Assembly (NCBI RefSeq): GCF_027359375.1
Contig: NZ_CP114779.1
Span: 310,001 to 374,000 of the forward strand
DNA from: Prochlorococcus marinus str. MIT 0919
GTDB lineage: Bacteria > Cyanobacteriota > Cyanobacteriia > PCC-6307 > Cyanobiaceae
Length of the DNA stretch: 64,000 nt
Direction: 5' to 3'
Part shown: in pieces, positions 34,460-45,174 of the stretch
Position numbering within the stretch: position 1 is the first letter of the stretch
Layout: every line of letters begins with the position of its first letter
Notes under the pieces: generated by a model
What the model saw: the letters and a program-made list of their open reading frames with translations, nothing else
Databases searched by the model: none
What the model was told of the DNA's origin: nothing
Translations under genes and position numbers: made by a program

Positions 34460-35650
34460 ATGTATCTCTTAATCCCATTTATCCTTATACTACTGTTAGA
34501 AATATCACATGCTTTAGCAAAGAAATCTTCATTAGCAATATATCCAAGTAAGATAAATTTAATTTTCAATGACAATCAACTAGCTATTACAGGAATCGTA
34601 AACTTCTCAAATAATAATAAACGTATAGAGTTAATGGTTCCAAAATTCTCAGTCAAGCCAAATCTTCTTGCAAAAGACACATTAGTTCAATTGGACCAAT
34701 TTAATATAACAACCAAAGTTAATACTTCACACATAGATGCTCCAAATCGTATGGATAATTATTGGCAGGCATATATAGTCAAATCTAAATCTTCCACTCA
34801 AGCAAATTTTACTATAAACATCAAATCTAATACAAAATCAAATTTAATAGAATCAATAGATGTTATATGGGTAGAATTAGATTGGATAGAATATGGACCT
34901 TCAGGTTACAACAAATATAAAAAAGGTTTTACTGTACCTCTAAATTCCTCAAATAATTCAAAGCAAATTACTGTACCAACATACAAATATGATGAAGTTA
35001 TCATTCAACCAATAAAAACTCATATACTAGGGTTATTAGATGACCCAATAGATATTCTAAATAGATATACTTCTAATCTAACTAATCCAGGCGACCTTAT
35101 AATTATAGGTGAGACACCGTTAGCAATAATGCAAGGCAGATATTTTCTCCCTGAAATGTTAGAAACAGGCTTACTTTCGAAAATTCTATGTAGAGCATTT
35201 CATCCAACAAGTAGCTTGGCTACTGCATGTGGGATGCAAACACTTATCAATGATGTAGGACCTACTCGCGTAATTGCAGCATGGTTTATAGGAGCCGTTT
35301 TCAAGCTAGCAAATATAAAAGGTATTTTTTACCGCTTAGCTGGTAAACAGGCTCGTTTAATAGATGACATAACTGGTACAACACCTCCTTATGATCAGAC
35401 AATCGTATTGGGGCCAAACAATCCAGAGAACTTTTGTCGTAAAGCGACTGAAGCGCTAGGACTAGATGTCTCTGTAGTAGATGTTAATGATTTAGGAAAA
35501 GTAAAAGTATTAGCAACTAGTAACCCAAGGCTTGTTCCTTTCTTAAAACATGTTCTTACTTCTAATCCTGCAGGTAATGGAGATGAGAAAACACCTCTAC
35601 TAATTCTTAGGCCTCTAAAAGATAATCTAAGCAAAAAGCCTTTAGTATAG
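34460..35650 (+). CDS. Secreted-type N-terminal domain joined to CofE-like (F420 ligase family) domain
   Basis: The 396-residue protein begins with a hydrophobic leader (MYLLIPFILILLLEISHALA). Next comes a beta-rich region to about residue 175, containing a Trp-rich IDVIWVELDWIEYGPSGY. The second half resembles the CofE-like F420-0:gamma-glutamyl ligase family: GDLIIIGETPLAIMQGR, GMQTLINDVGPTRVIAAW, YRLAGKQARLIDDITG and TIVLGPNNPENF. F420 synthesis is not expected in Prochlorococcus, so the reaction is probably different. The leader would place the domain on a membrane surface. Confidence 0.75.
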   Translation: MYLLIPFILILLLEISHALAKKSSLAIYPSKINLIFNDNQLAITGIVNFSNNNKRIELMVPKFSVKPNLLAKDTLVQLDQFNITTKVNTSHIDAPNRMDNYWQAYIVKSKSSTQANFTINIKSNTKSNLIESIDVIWVELDWIEYGPSGYNKYKKGFTVPLNSSNNSKQITVPTYKYDEVIIQPIKTHILGLLDDPIDILNRYTSNLTNPGDLIIIGETPLAIMQGRYFLPEMLETGLLSKILCRAFHPTSSLATACGMQTLINDVGPTRVIAAWFIGAVFKLANIKGIFYRLAGKQARLIDDITGTTPPYDQTIVLGPNNPENFCRKATEALGLDVSVVDVNDLGKVKVLATSNPRLVPFLKHVLTSNPAGNGDEKTPLLILRPLKDNLSKKPLV

Positions 35651-35681
35651 ATACATTTATAGAAAGATCTCTGATTAGAAA

Positions 35682-36731
35682 TTGGTCGACAACCCCGATA
35701 AAAACCTAATTGTGGACTTTTTGAACCTCAAGCATGTTTTGGATTTTAGTCCGTATATACAACATAAAACATCTAAATGGCTACAAACACTACTTGTGAA
35801 AGGATTAATAGGTAAGACAGAAAGGCAATTTTCTAGATTATTCACCTCAAGACAACCAATATGCTTAGTGATAAGTGAAGAATCTATCCCTCTTGGATTT
35901 GTAGCTCTTTCTCCAGAAAATAATACAGGGACTTGTTGGTCAATCTCACAGCCTAGATTCTTTAATAAGCCAAAATATAACACAGTTAAGAAAGCTAAAA
36001 GTGTCTTACTTAAATCAGCTTGTAGCATCTCTCCTATTAAATCAAAAAATCTAATAGCCAAATCCGAAATTAATGATAAAGATCACATAAGTAATCTAAG
36101 GGAGATTGGTTTTCAGCCTTTATCAACATATACACAGTGGTTGATTGAAGCCAAGAGTAAACTCAACAACTCAACACAATATACATCTCAATTAGATTTT
36201 GATGCTAATTGGGAAAGCCTTAATCAGAAAAATATAAATCAGATCTGGAGGTTGGAGCAAGTTTCAGAAACATCTAGTGTAAGAATGATTATTAACAGGG
36301 ATCCAGGTGATGTTGGACAACGTATAAATAATTATTGTGGTGCATTAGTCCAGTATAGGCTAAATACAAAAAATATAATCTTAGGATTGATTCTACAGGT
36401 TAGTATTGATGAAGATTTACACCTAAAACTAGTACGAGATTTAGCATTTGATAGTATAATTAAAAGTAATATAAGTTATTTAATTAAGAAGTTTGAAGAT
36501 AGAAATAGAGCATTTAGTATTGAAGTCTCTAATGAAGATATCAAAGTTAATGAGATTCTAAAAGGCCTAGGTTTCAAGCAAGCTAATGAATATATTCTAT
36601 TAGGTAAAAGCACCCTAAAACGCATTGATGTTAGAAAGTTGAATACATCAACGTCTAGCATAAACAAAATGATTGAGAAGTTAAATCCACGAACTCCTCC
36701 CCTACCGTCCCCAAGTTTGGAACCACGCTAA
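35682..36731 (+). CDS. Conserved hypothetical, possibly GNAT-like
   Basis: The 349-residue protein starts at TTG 35682 (no earlier ATG, and a stop lies upstream in frame). Two similar halves contain strand-loop patterns such as [20 protein letters not shown] and [19 protein letters not shown] that recall GNAT acetyltransferases. I do not see a clean acetyl-CoA loop. It runs into ruvX with a 2-base gap and is presumably in its operon. Confidence 0.7.
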   Translation: MVDNPDKNLIVDFLNLKHVLDFSPYIQHKTSKWLQTLLVKGLIGKTERQFSRLFTSRQPICLVISEESIPLGFVALSPENNTGTCWSISQPRFFNKPKYNTVKKAKSVLLKSACSISPIKSKNLIAKSEINDKDHISNLREIGFQPLSTYTQWLIEAKSKLNNSTQYTSQLDFDANWESLNQKNINQIWRLEQVSETSSVRMIINRDPGDVGQRINNYCGALVQYRLNTKNIILGLILQVSIDEDLHLKLVRDLAFDSIIKSNISYLIKKFEDRNRAFSIEVSNEDIKVNEILKGLGFKQANEYILLGKSTLKRIDVRKLNTSTSSINKMIEKLNPRTPPLPSPSLEPR

Positions 36732-36733
36732 AG

Positions 36734-37186
36734 ATGCCCGGGCCACAACCTCAATCAGTAATATCCCTAGATATTGGCAAAAAACGTATAGGTCTTGCTG
36801 GTTGTGATCCCTTAGGACTAACTGTTACAAGACTTGGGGCTATTCACAGGTCATCCTTTAAGCAAGAACTAACGGAACTTAAAAAACTATGCATAAAAAG
36901 GAATGTAAAAGGTCTAGTTGTTGGATTACCACTTGATAAATCTGGGGTTAAAACCAAACAATCTACTTATTGCAAGAAATATGGATGCAAATTAGCAAAA
37001 GAACTTCAACTACCATTGGCATGGGTTAATGAACATAGCAGTACATGGGAAGCAGCTCAAAAGTACAAGCTATATAATGACAGAAGTGGATCACTAGATA
37101 GTGCAGCTGCGAGCATTCTCTTATCCCAATGGTTACAAGATGGGCCCGAATTGCAATTTCTCAATTTAAAACCATTACATTCCTAA
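36734..37186 (+). CDS. ruvX: YqgF/RuvX-type Holliday junction resolvase or pre-16S nuclease
   Basis: In the 150 residues, [20 protein letters not shown] is the RNase H-like start with a catalytic Asp, [16 protein letters not shown] is the second block, and [11 protein letters not shown] plus [16 protein letters not shown] carry the last acidic residues. In bacteria YqgF takes part in trimming the 5' end of 16S rRNA; a recombination role has also been proposed. It is tightly spaced after a hypothetical and before a DUF3727 gene. Confidence 0.93.
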   Translation: MPGPQPQSVISLDIGKKRIGLAGCDPLGLTVTRLGAIHRSSFKQELTELKKLCIKRNVKGLVVGLPLDKSGVKTKQSTYCKKYGCKLAKELQLPLAWVNEHSSTWEAAQKYKLYNDRSGSLDSAAASILLSQWLQDGPELQFLNLKPLHS

Positions 37187-37225
37187 TTATTAGGAATAAA
37201 AACCTTTAAACGTATTATTCACATT

Positions 37226-37762
37226 ATGTCTGAACAAATTAGTCAAGAAAATAGCGATGTTCCTACATTATTAGTAAGAGATAGCAAAGGTAGAGAACTT
37301 TTATGCTTTCTAGAGCAAGTTGTTCCTATAGATAGCATTGATTATGTACTATTGACACCAGTTGATACTCCTGTATGTCTATTTAAATTATTAGATGAAG
37401 GTGATCCTGAATTGATAATCACAATTGAGAATGATGACCCTATTCTAGAAGTTGCAAATGTTGTTCTACAAGAACACGAATTACAATTAATAAGATCTGC
37501 TGTCACCCTAACCGTATCTGGCGAATTAGAAGAACCTGAACCTGAAGAGTTAGAAGATAAAGACCTTGATGACGAATCAGAAACCTATGAATTATTAATC
37601 AGCTTTAAATATGAAGACAACGAATATGGACTATATATACCTTTAGATCCCTTCTTCGTCGTCGGCAAATTAGAAGAAGGGGGGGCTACTGTTCTTGAAG
37701 GGGAAGAGTTTGATGCAATGCAGCCTCGTATTGAATCAGAACTTGAAGAAAGAGAATTATAA
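37226..37762 (+). CDS. DUF3727-family protein
   Basis: The 178 residues are acidic, with a central run of Glu and Asp (EEPEPEELEDKDLDDESE). Two beta-rich blocks, RDSKGRELLCFLEQVVPIDS and YGLYIPLDPFFVVGKLEEGG, match the cyanobacterial and chloroplast DUF3727 family (DUF1292-like). No catalytic site is seen. It stops 4 bases before the yqeG-like gene, so the two are likely co-translated. Confidence 0.85.
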   Translation: MSEQISQENSDVPTLLVRDSKGRELLCFLEQVVPIDSIDYVLLTPVDTPVCLFKLLDEGDPELIITIENDDPILEVANVVLQEHELQLIRSAVTLTVSGELEEPEPEELEDKDLDDESETYELLISFKYEDNEYGLYIPLDPFFVVGKLEEGGATVLEGEEFDAMQPRIESELEEREL

Positions 37763-37766
37763 TTTC

Positions 37767-38276
37767 ATGACAAGAAATTTACTATTACCGAATTGGGAAA
37801 CTGGAAATCTACTTAGTCACATTAAAAAAGATGACCTCAAATCCAGGGGCATAAAAGGTCTATTAATAGATGTTGATGGAACAGTGATAGCAGGTAATTA
37901 TAATAAGGTAGATGACTGTATAATCACTTGGATCGAAGTAATGAAAAAGGACCTAAAGCTATTCCTTATAAGTAATAATCCTTCAAAGGAAAGAATAAGT
38001 AATATTGCAAAACAACTACATTTGGATTATATACATTCTGCTTTAAAGCCTCGTAGAAAATCGATTTTGTCAGCAATTAATGCTTTGGATTTAGATCCTT
38101 CTAATATAGCAATAGTAGGTGATCGCATACTCACTGATGTTTTGGGTGGTAATAGATTAGGAATATATACAATTTTAGTAAAGCCAATAGGAAAAAATGG
38201 ATTTATAGATAAAGAAAGTAATCTCCAAAATGTTGAAATTATTCTGTCTAAGATTATATCTAGATTGCTTCCATGA
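37767..38276 (+). CDS. YqeG-family HAD phosphatase
   Basis: From the ATG at 37767 the protein has 169 residues. The HAD motifs are present: LIDVDGTVI (motif I with two Asp), LFLISNNPS (motif II), KPRRKSI (motif III Lys) and [16 protein letters not shown] (motif IV). YqeG enzymes dephosphorylate small phosphoesters such as phosphatidylglycerol phosphate in some lineages (the plant/cyanobacterial PGP phosphatase), which would fit beside pgsA, but the substrate is not proven here. An ATG at 37695 would overlap DUF3727 and is rejected. Its stop overlaps the proB start (ATGA). Confidence 0.9.
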   Translation: MTRNLLLPNWETGNLLSHIKKDDLKSRGIKGLLIDVDGTVIAGNYNKVDDCIITWIEVMKKDLKLFLISNNPSKERISNIAKQLHLDYIHSALKPRRKSILSAINALDLDPSNIAIVGDRILTDVLGGNRLGIYTILVKPIGKNGFIDKESNLQNVEIILSKIISRLLP

Positions 38277-39367
38277 CTAATTGGGTTATAAAAGTTGGTA
38301 CTAGTCTATTAAGGGGAAATAGTAATTACTCTACCAAGCAAGTTATAGAACAGTATTGTCTGTCATTATCAAATGCTATTAAAAGTGGAGATAAAATTGT
38401 AATAGTTTCCAGTGGAGCTGTAGGCCTAGGATGTAATAGACTTGAGCTTAAATCAAGGCCAAGAGATCTAGCCTCTTTGCAAGCAGCAGCTTCTATTGGA
38501 CAAGTTCAATTAATGTCCTTATACGAAGAATTAATGAGCTCTTATGGATTCAAGGTAGCTCAAATACTTCTATCACGATCAGATTTCGAGTCACGAGAGA
38601 CTTACCGCAATGCCTCCTTAACATTGCAAAGATTATTAGATTGGAATGTTTTGCCTATAGTTAATGAAAATGACGCAGTATCTAACGACGAATTGCGTTA
38701 TGGAGATAACGATACCTTGTCAGCTCTTGTAGCAACATCAATAAAAGCTGACGAATTGGTACTTTTAACTGATATAGATAGACTTTATTCGCAAGATCCT
38801 AAGTCTTCAGTTACTGCACAGCCAATAACTGACATACATAATCCAAAAGAGTTATTAGATTTAGAGTCTTCATCTACTATTAGCTCCGACTGGGGTACAG
38901 GTGGAATTAAAACAAAGCTTATTGCAGCTCGTATTGCAACAGAAAGCGGAATAAGAGTTCAATTGGCAGATGGTAGAGATCCTGAAATGCTTTCTAAAAT
39001 TCTTAAAGGAAATCGTGGTGGAACAGTATTTCATCCCAACCCAAAACCAATAGGGAATAAAAAAAGCTGGCTTGCACATGCATTGCATCCGGTAGGAATA
39101 TTATCTTTAGATAAAGGAGCTTGTTATGCTATCCAGAATAAAGGAGCCTCTCTTCTTCTTGTTGGCGTGAATAATGTAATCGGTAATTTTTCTGCAAATC
39201 AAGCAGTCAAGTTGACAGACCAGGAAGGAGTAGAACTTGGAAGAGGTATTAGTTCAATGAGTAGTGACGCGATTAATAATTCAATAAATAAACAAAATAA
39301 TTCTGAAAAGTCACCTATTGTAATTCATAGAGATGTACTGGTTTTATTAAGTGAACTTATTAACTAA
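38273..39367 (+). CDS. proB: Glutamate 5-kinase
   Basis: ProB phosphorylates glutamate in the first step of proline synthesis. The 364 residues comprise an amino-acid kinase domain ([73 protein letters not shown]) and a C-terminal PUA domain that begins near residue 280. Length is as expected with the PUA domain. The gene starts inside the last codon region of the HAD gene, implying translational coupling. Confidence 0.96.
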   Translation: MTNWVIKVGTSLLRGNSNYSTKQVIEQYCLSLSNAIKSGDKIVIVSSGAVGLGCNRLELKSRPRDLASLQAAASIGQVQLMSLYEELMSSYGFKVAQILLSRSDFESRETYRNASLTLQRLLDWNVLPIVNENDAVSNDELRYGDNDTLSALVATSIKADELVLLTDIDRLYSQDPKSSVTAQPITDIHNPKELLDLESSSTISSDWGTGGIKTKLIAARIATESGIRVQLADGRDPEMLSKILKGNRGGTVFHPNPKPIGNKKSWLAHALHPVGILSLDKGACYAIQNKGASLLLVGVNNVIGNFSANQAVKLTDQEGVELGRGISSMSSDAINNSINKQNNSEKSPIVIHRDVLVLLSELIN

Positions 39368-39387
39368 CAATCAGTAATTAACTTATC

Positions 39388-40431
39388 ATGCTATTTAGTA
39401 AATTACTAAAGAAACTTCGTCAGGGAGATTCAAATATTTTGGACCAAAATATTTGTAACGATCCTGATATTTTAAAAGCCTCATCATTAGATAAAGGTCA
39501 AGTTGGTGAAATAAGCTTTCTAGAAGAAAATAGCTATTTATTGAAAAGTATATTTTCAACCAATATTTCAGCAATACTTATACCTAACCAAACTAAAATT
39601 AAAGACCTAGCAAATGAAAAAGGAATCGCCTGGGCATCGTGTTTAGATCCAAAATTAGCCTTTGCTGAGGTTTTAGACGAACTAAACCCAAGAATGGTTG
39701 CAAGGCCTGGTATTCACGAAACAGCAGTAATAGGGTCAAATGTAGATATTTCAAAAGAAGCAAGTATAGGTGCAAATGTTTTTATAGGTGATAACTGTAA
39801 AATCGGTGAAGGAAGTTTAATTCATCCAGGGGTAGTTATATATAACAATGTGATAGTGGGTTCCAATTCGGAACTTCATGCAAACTGCGTCTTACATCCA
39901 AAAACTATTGTTGGGAACAATTGTCTCATTCACTCTAATGCAGTTATAGGCTCTGAAGGTTTTGGTTTTATTCCTACAAAAAATGGGTGGAGGAAAATGC
40001 CTCAAACAGGAAATGTAATTCTAGAAGATTTTGTTGAGATAGGAACCTGTTCAACAATAGATAGGCCCTCTGTTGGTGAAACAAGAATAGGCAAAGGCAC
40101 TAAGTTAGATAATCTTGTTCAAATAGGACATGGTGTTGCTGTTGGAAAGAATTGTGCAATGGCATCACAAGTGGGAGTAGCAGGTGGAGCAAAAATTGGA
40201 GATGGGGTCATACTTGCTGGGCAAGTAGGTGTAGGTAATAGAGTAAGAATTGGTGATGGAGTAATTGCAAGTTCTAAATGTGGTGTACATGCAGACATTG
40301 AACCTGGCCAAGTAATTAGCGGATTCCCAGCAATGCCGAACAAATTATGGCTTAGGTGTTCAGCAAGTTTTAAAAAATTACCCGACATTGCCAAGTCCAT
40401 TAGAAATGCAAAGGATCCCAAAAGTCATTAA
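39388..40431 (+). CDS. lpxD: UDP-3-O-acylglucosamine N-acyltransferase (LpxD)
   Basis: LpxD adds the second acyl chain to the sugar in lipid A synthesis. The 347 residues have an N-terminal UDP-binding part and a long left-handed beta-helix of hexapeptide repeats ([20 protein letters not shown] and on). The catalytic His region is [11 protein letters not shown]. The C-terminus is short. The gene shows that this strain makes a lipid A-like outer-membrane lipid. It precedes leuB by 30 bases. Confidence 0.95.
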   Translation: MLFSKLLKKLRQGDSNILDQNICNDPDILKASSLDKGQVGEISFLEENSYLLKSIFSTNISAILIPNQTKIKDLANEKGIAWASCLDPKLAFAEVLDELNPRMVARPGIHETAVIGSNVDISKEASIGANVFIGDNCKIGEGSLIHPGVVIYNNVIVGSNSELHANCVLHPKTIVGNNCLIHSNAVIGSEGFGFIPTKNGWRKMPQTGNVILEDFVEIGTCSTIDRPSVGETRIGKGTKLDNLVQIGHGVAVGKNCAMASQVGVAGGAKIGDGVILAGQVGVGNRVRIGDGVIASSKCGVHADIEPGQVISGFPAMPNKLWLRCSASFKKLPDIAKSIRNAKDPKSH

Positions 40432-40461
40432 CCTTTTTCCCATAAAATTTCAACCAGCAAA

Positions 40462-41547
40462 ATGAGAACACACAAAATCGTCTTGCTTCCGGGTGATGGA
40501 ATCGGTCCTGAAATAACAGAGGCAACAACACCTATTCTTGAATTCGTAAGTGCAAAATATGATTTCAATATTGAATTCAAAACTAAGCTAATTGGGGGTT
40601 CAGCTATTGAGGCCTTTGACAACCCCCTGCCAGACGAAACACTTCAAGCATGTAAATCAAGTGATGCTGTCCTTCTTGCCGCAATAGGTAATCCGAAGTT
40701 TGACGAGCTACCAAGAGAATCTCGACCAGAGAGTGGTCTGCTTAAACTTAGATCAGGATTGAATTTATTTGCAAATATAAGGCCCGTAAAGATATTTCCA
40801 TCACTTATTAGTGCAAGTACATTGAAACCAGAGATTGTAGAAAAGGTAGACCTGATAGTGGTTAGGGAATTAACAGGTGGAATTTATTTTGGCAAACCAA
40901 AAGGACGCATCAGTTCTGAGGAAGGGGAAAGAGCATTTAATACTATGAGTTATTCATCTGTTGAAATTGATCGAATAGCTAAGATTGCATTTGAATTAGC
41001 AAAAGATAGAAAAGGTAAAGTCTGTTCAATTGACAAAGCAAATGTTCTTGATGTAAGCCAATTATGGAGAGATAGAGTAAACGAAATTCAACTAGCTTTT
41101 AGAGGCATAGAATTAACACATCAATATGTTGATAACGCTGCAATGCAACTGGTAAGGAAACCAGATCAATTTGATGTAATTCTCACAGGAAATTTATTTG
41201 GTGACATTATTAGCGATGAAGCGGCAATGATAACTGGTTCTATCGGAATGTTGCCTTCTGCTTCATTATCTTCAGATGGACCAGGAATGTTCGAGCCTGT
41301 ACATGGATCAGCCCCAGATATAGCAAACAAAAATCTTGCTAATCCAATAGCTATGATTCTTTCTGCTTCAATGATGTTAAGGATAGCTTTGAAGGAATTT
41401 AAAGCAGCTCAAGATATAGAAGATGCAATTGACAATGTATTGGCACAGGGATATAGAACGAAAGATTTAGCTTCAGACAACTCAAATCCATTGGGATGCA
41501 AAGAAATGGGGAAGAAAATTCTTGAAAATCTCAGTTTGATTAAATAA
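40462..41547 (+). CDS. leuB: 3-isopropylmalate dehydrogenase
   Basis: The NAD-dependent decarboxylating dehydrogenase of leucine synthesis. The 361 residues show IVLLPGDGIGPEIT, ELTGGIYFGKP (with the substrate-binding region), SIDKANVLDVSQLWR, GNLFGDIISDEAAMITGSIG and HGSAPDIANKNLANPIA. Length is typical. It follows lpxD closely and is separated by 80 bases from prk. Confidence 0.97.
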   Translation: MRTHKIVLLPGDGIGPEITEATTPILEFVSAKYDFNIEFKTKLIGGSAIEAFDNPLPDETLQACKSSDAVLLAAIGNPKFDELPRESRPESGLLKLRSGLNLFANIRPVKIFPSLISASTLKPEIVEKVDLIVVRELTGGIYFGKPKGRISSEEGERAFNTMSYSSVEIDRIAKIAFELAKDRKGKVCSIDKANVLDVSQLWRDRVNEIQLAFRGIELTHQYVDNAAMQLVRKPDQFDVILTGNLFGDIISDEAAMITGSIGMLPSASLSSDGPGMFEPVHGSAPDIANKNLANPIAMILSASMMLRIALKEFKAAQDIEDAIDNVLAQGYRTKDLASDNSNPLGCKEMGKKILENLSLIK

Positions 41548-41627
41548 CAAGATCCAAAAGTGTCTGTCAAAAATAATCACATGGTCATATGACCTGCGAA
41601 AATCTTTAAGTAATCTTTTAGTTCTAG

Positions 41628-42533
41628 ATGTCGAAGCTTCATCCGGTAGTAGCTGTAACTGGTTCTTCAGGAGCTGGAACAAGCACAGTAAAGAGAGCTT
41701 TTGAGCATATTTTTGCTCGGGAAGAAATAATTCCAGCAGTAGTTGAAGGAGATAGTTATCACAGATTCGAAAGGGCACCTATGAAGCAAGCGATGTCTGA
41801 TGCTCTTGCAAAAGGAGAAAACTTTTCTCACTTCGGACCTGAAGCAAATTTATTCGACAAATTAGAAGAATTGTTCAAAGAATATGGACAAACAGGAGGT
41901 GGTCAAAAGCGTTATTACCTCCACAGTCAAGAAGAAGCAGAAGAACATAATAGTCGTTTAGGTACAAACCTAAGTCCTGGGCAATTCACTCCTTGGGAAG
42001 ATATTCCTAAAGGTACTGATGTTCTTTTTTATGAAGGTCTTCATGGCGGTGTCTCTGGAGAAGGGTATGACGTCGCATCCCTTGCTGATCTCCTCGTTGG
42101 CGTTGTACCAATAACAAATCTTGAATGGATTCAAAAAATACATAGAGATAATGCTGAGAGAGGGTATTCGGCAGAAACAATTGTTGAAACAATCCTTAGA
42201 AGGATGCCTGACTATATCAATCATATTTGCCCACAATTCAGCAAAACAGACATTAACTTTCAACGAGTACCTACAATTGATACATCAAACCCATTTATTT
42301 GCAGAAATATTCCTACTCCAGATGAAAGCTTCGTAATAATTCATTTTAGGAAAGGAGCAAGAGAAAAGTGGGGAATAGACTTTCAATATTTACTTGGTAT
42401 GATTAATGATTCTTTCATGTCAAGTCCAACTAGTATCGTTGTTAATGGTGGGAAAATGGGATTCGCAATGGAACTAATTTTGACACCTATAATCCACAAA
42501 ATGATTGAAGAAAAAGGTAAATTGAATAGATAA
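41628..42533 (+). CDS. prk: Phosphoribulokinase, class I (proteobacterial type)
   Basis: PRK makes ribulose 1,5-bisphosphate for Rubisco. The 301 residues read VVAVTGSSGAGTSTVKRAFE (P-loop), VVEGDSYHRFERAPM, LLVGVVPITNLEWIQKIHRD and FQRVPTIDTSNPFICRNIP. This closely matches the octameric class I enzyme of purple bacteria, and not the class II enzyme of plants and many cyanobacteria, whose P-loop (GCGKST type) carries a redox-regulating Cys. None of the P-loop residues here is Cys. It lies between leuB and accD. Confidence 0.94.
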   Translation: MSKLHPVVAVTGSSGAGTSTVKRAFEHIFAREEIIPAVVEGDSYHRFERAPMKQAMSDALAKGENFSHFGPEANLFDKLEELFKEYGQTGGGQKRYYLHSQEEAEEHNSRLGTNLSPGQFTPWEDIPKGTDVLFYEGLHGGVSGEGYDVASLADLLVGVVPITNLEWIQKIHRDNAERGYSAETIVETILRRMPDYINHICPQFSKTDINFQRVPTIDTSNPFICRNIPTPDESFVIIHFRKGAREKWGIDFQYLLGMINDSFMSSPTSIVVNGGKMGFAMELILTPIIHKMIEEKGKLNR

Positions 42534-42632
42534 ATGCGTGTAATTTTGTGTTCAATGTAATTATCATCAAGTAATCAAAATCGCTATAAGATAGGATAGT
42601 AATGCTAAACAATTAGAAGAAACATTTTTCCT

Positions 42633-43496
42633 GTGTCTTTATTTGATTGGTTTGCAGCAAGAAGAAAAGATCAGTTTGTTGGCAAAGTCACCCAAGAGAC
42701 TGATGAAGGTGATGGTCTATGGGGCAAATGCCCGGAATGCAGCCAAGTGGTTTATAGAAAAGACCTACTTGAAAATGCCAACGTATGCAGCAACTGTGGT
42801 CACCACAACAGGATAAATAGTGATGAGAGGATAGATTTAATTGCCGATAAAGATAGTTTTATTACACTCGACAGAAATTTAACTCCTACAGATCCTCTTG
42901 GATTTAAAGATCGCAGAGCATACGCAGATCGTCTAAGAGAAAGTCAAGCAAATACTGGAATGAAAGATGGAGTGATAACTGGGTTATGCAAGGTTGAAGG
43001 AATAGCACTTGCACTAGCAGTTATGGATTTTAGATTTATGGGCGGATCAATGGGGTCAGTAGTCGGAGAAAAAATAACTCGCCTTATAGAAAAATCAACA
43101 GATAAAAAGCTACCTCTTCTTATTGTTTGTGCTTCAGGAGGAGCCAGGATGCAAGAAGGCATGCTTAGCCTTATGCAAATGGCAAAAATTTCAGGAGCGC
43201 TTGAAAGACATCGAGAGGCAAGCCTCTTGTATATGCCTTTGCTCACTCATCCAACAACAGGTGGGGTAACGGCTAGCTTCGCTATGCTTGGAGACTTAAT
43301 ACTTGCCGAACCAAAAGCGCTGATAGGTTTTGCAGGAAGAAGGGTTATAGAACAAACACTACGGGAAAAACTGCCCGACAATTTTCAAACTGCTGAATAT
43401 TTGTTAGAACATGGTTTCGTAGATAAAATAATACCCCGAACAAAACTTAAAAAGACTCTGAGTAAGATTCTAAAATTACATGGTTGTACTATTTAA
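42633..43496 (+). CDS. accD: Acetyl-CoA carboxylase carboxyltransferase subunit beta
   Basis: AccD works with AccA to carboxylate acetyl-CoA for fatty acids. The 287 residues begin at GTG 42633 ([15 protein letters not shown]). A zinc finger [20 protein letters not shown] ends in CSNCGHH, giving the family's CxxC...Cxx[18 protein letters not shown] and the [16 protein letters not shown] block complete the catalytic core. An ATG at residue 114 is too far in to be the start. Length is normal for cyanobacteria. Confidence 0.96.
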   Translation: MSLFDWFAARRKDQFVGKVTQETDEGDGLWGKCPECSQVVYRKDLLENANVCSNCGHHNRINSDERIDLIADKDSFITLDRNLTPTDPLGFKDRRAYADRLRESQANTGMKDGVITGLCKVEGIALALAVMDFRFMGGSMGSVVGEKITRLIEKSTDKKLPLLIVCASGGARMQEGMLSLMQMAKISGALERHREASLLYMPLLTHPTTGGVTASFAMLGDLILAEPKALIGFAGRRVIEQTLREKLPDNFQTAEYLLEHGFVDKIIPRTKLKKTLSKILKLHGCTI

Positions 43497-43534
43497 CAAA
43501 ATCCACATTTAGTACATTTAAACATCTAGTTATT

Positions 43535-43903
43535 ATGATCAATCACATTGTTTTAATGGTCCTAGTATTGGTCTTATTTTTTCCCTTAAATGAAGTCTAT
43601 GGAACACCTATCAAGTGGACAGAAGTAGCTAATAATTACAATGGAAAGCAATATTGGGATATCAGAAGTCTTGAAATATTAGATGAAAGTGAAATCATAA
43701 TTGTTAGTAAATTTGTTCCTGTTAATCAAAGTTATACTGAAGAAATAATTTATAGAATGGATATAGATTGTAACGGGAAGCGATATCGAGATATAGAGGT
43801 TAATGGAATAACAAGTGAAAATAATAGTAAATGGTCATTACCAGATGGGGATATATTAATCAAGCGCGTAATTGATGATTCTTGCAAAAAAGCATTTACC
43901 TAG
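43535..43903 (+). CDS. Secreted small protein of unknown function
   Basis: From the ATG at 43535 the product has 122 residues, beginning with a signal-like hydrophobic run (MINHIVLMVLVLVLFFPLNE). The mature part reads GTPIKWTEVANNYNGKQYWD and resembles periplasmic adhesin-E-like small domains, with two cysteines (near DCNGK and DDSCKKAF) that could form a disulfide. No function is known. It starts 39 bases after accD and ends 7 bases before the Gfo/Idh gene. Confidence 0.75.
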   Translation: MINHIVLMVLVLVLFFPLNEVYGTPIKWTEVANNYNGKQYWDIRSLEILDESEIIIVSKFVPVNQSYTEEIIYRMDIDCNGKRYRDIEVNGITSENNSKWSLPDGDILIKRVIDDSCKKAFT

Positions 43904-43910
43904 TTTAATC

Positions 43911-45011
43911 ATGGATTCTGCTAAGAAAATACCTGTTGCCATAGCAGGAATGGGATTTGGGCAAAAAGTACATTTAAAAGCCTTATTGGACAGCAATGAA
44001 ATGGAACCAGTTGCCATCTGGCACCCTAATAAACATAAGTTCAAAGAATGGGGCGAAAAGCATGAAATAAAATTCTACGACAATTGGGATTCAATATTAA
44101 AGGATCAAAATATTGAAGGAATAATAATAGCAACACCACCAGAACCAAGATTCCTGCTAGCAAAGGAAGCGCTTAGTTATGGAAAACATTTACTACTTGA
44201 AAAGCCAGTTGCCTTGAGATCAGCTCAAATTATAGAGTTGCAGAAAATAGCTCTTAAAAAACAACTTTCAGTAGCTGTTGATTTTGAATATAGAGTAGTG
44301 CCTCATTTTCTACATGCTAAGAAAATATTAGATAGTGGCGCAATTGGCAATCCCTGGTTAATAAAGTTAGAATGGATAATGAGTAGCAGGGCGGACTATA
44401 GTAGGCCTTGGAATTGGTATTCTGATTCGGATAAAGGTGGAGGCGTAATAGGAGCTCTTGGAACACATGCAATTGACATATTACATTGGCTAATAGGCCC
44501 AACTAAAAATGTTTCAGCACTGAATTCCACCTCAATCACTAATAGAAAGTCCTTATCTAATGGAATTTTAAAAAACGTAACTAGTGAAGATATTTGCTTG
44601 TCGTATGTAGAACTTGAAAATATGTACTCGACTGAACTCATACCATGTCAAATAAGTCTTTCGTCAACATCATTAAATGGAAGAGGGTTCTGGTTAGAAG
44701 TATATGGAAGTGATGGTAATTTAGTTTTAGGAAGCAATAATCAAAAAGATTATGTTCATGGCTTTGGTCTATGGGTAGGAGATCGTGAGAAGCAAGCGCA
44801 ATCTATTAATCCAGACAAAGAATATTTATTTAATAAAACTTGGGAAGATGGAAGAGTAGCCCCTGTAAAAAGGATACATAGTCTCTGGGCAGAAAGTATA
44901 AGAACCAAAAAACCGATAATACCAGGACTTCAAGAGGGTTTAGAAAGCCAAAAAGTTTGTGAAAAAATGAAAGAGTCCAACCTTTCAGGTCTTAAATTAT
45001 CTGTAAAGTAA
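43911..45011 (+). CDS. Gfo/Idh/MocA-family oxidoreductase
   Basis: From the ATG at 43911 (MDSAKKIPVAIAGMGFGQKV) the protein has 366 residues. The N-terminal Rossmann fold carries the GxGxxG-like GMGFGQ; the next blocks are IIATPPEPRFLLAKEAL, LLEKPVALRSAQ (the catalytic EKP) and GGGVIGALGTHAIDILHWL. The C-terminal domain ends with LWAESIRTKKPIIPGL. It is a sugar- or cyclitol-type NAD(P) dehydrogenase with unknown substrate. A longer start at 43872 would overlap the upstream gene and is less likely. Confidence 0.88.
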   Translation: MDSAKKIPVAIAGMGFGQKVHLKALLDSNEMEPVAIWHPNKHKFKEWGEKHEIKFYDNWDSILKDQNIEGIIIATPPEPRFLLAKEALSYGKHLLLEKPVALRSAQIIELQKIALKKQLSVAVDFEYRVVPHFLHAKKILDSGAIGNPWLIKLEWIMSSRADYSRPWNWYSDSDKGGGVIGALGTHAIDILHWLIGPTKNVSALNSTSITNRKSLSNGILKNVTSEDICLSYVELENMYSTELIPCQISLSSTSLNGRGFWLEVYGSDGNLVLGSNNQKDYVHGFGLWVGDREKQAQSINPDKEYLFNKTWEDGRVAPVKRIHSLWAESIRTKKPIIPGLQEGLESQKVCEKMKESNLSGLKLSVK

Positions 45012-45174
45012 CAACAGGGGAACTTTATGTAGAAAAGAAATAATTAGAAACTATTAAATTAACATGTGCAAATATGCCTCTATAAAATGTAGTTTTTTAT
45101 ACATTAGAAATGTTATTTAGTTCATTACTGAAGAGGCTAAGCATGAAATGATCTACAAGAATAATTTGAGCCCA

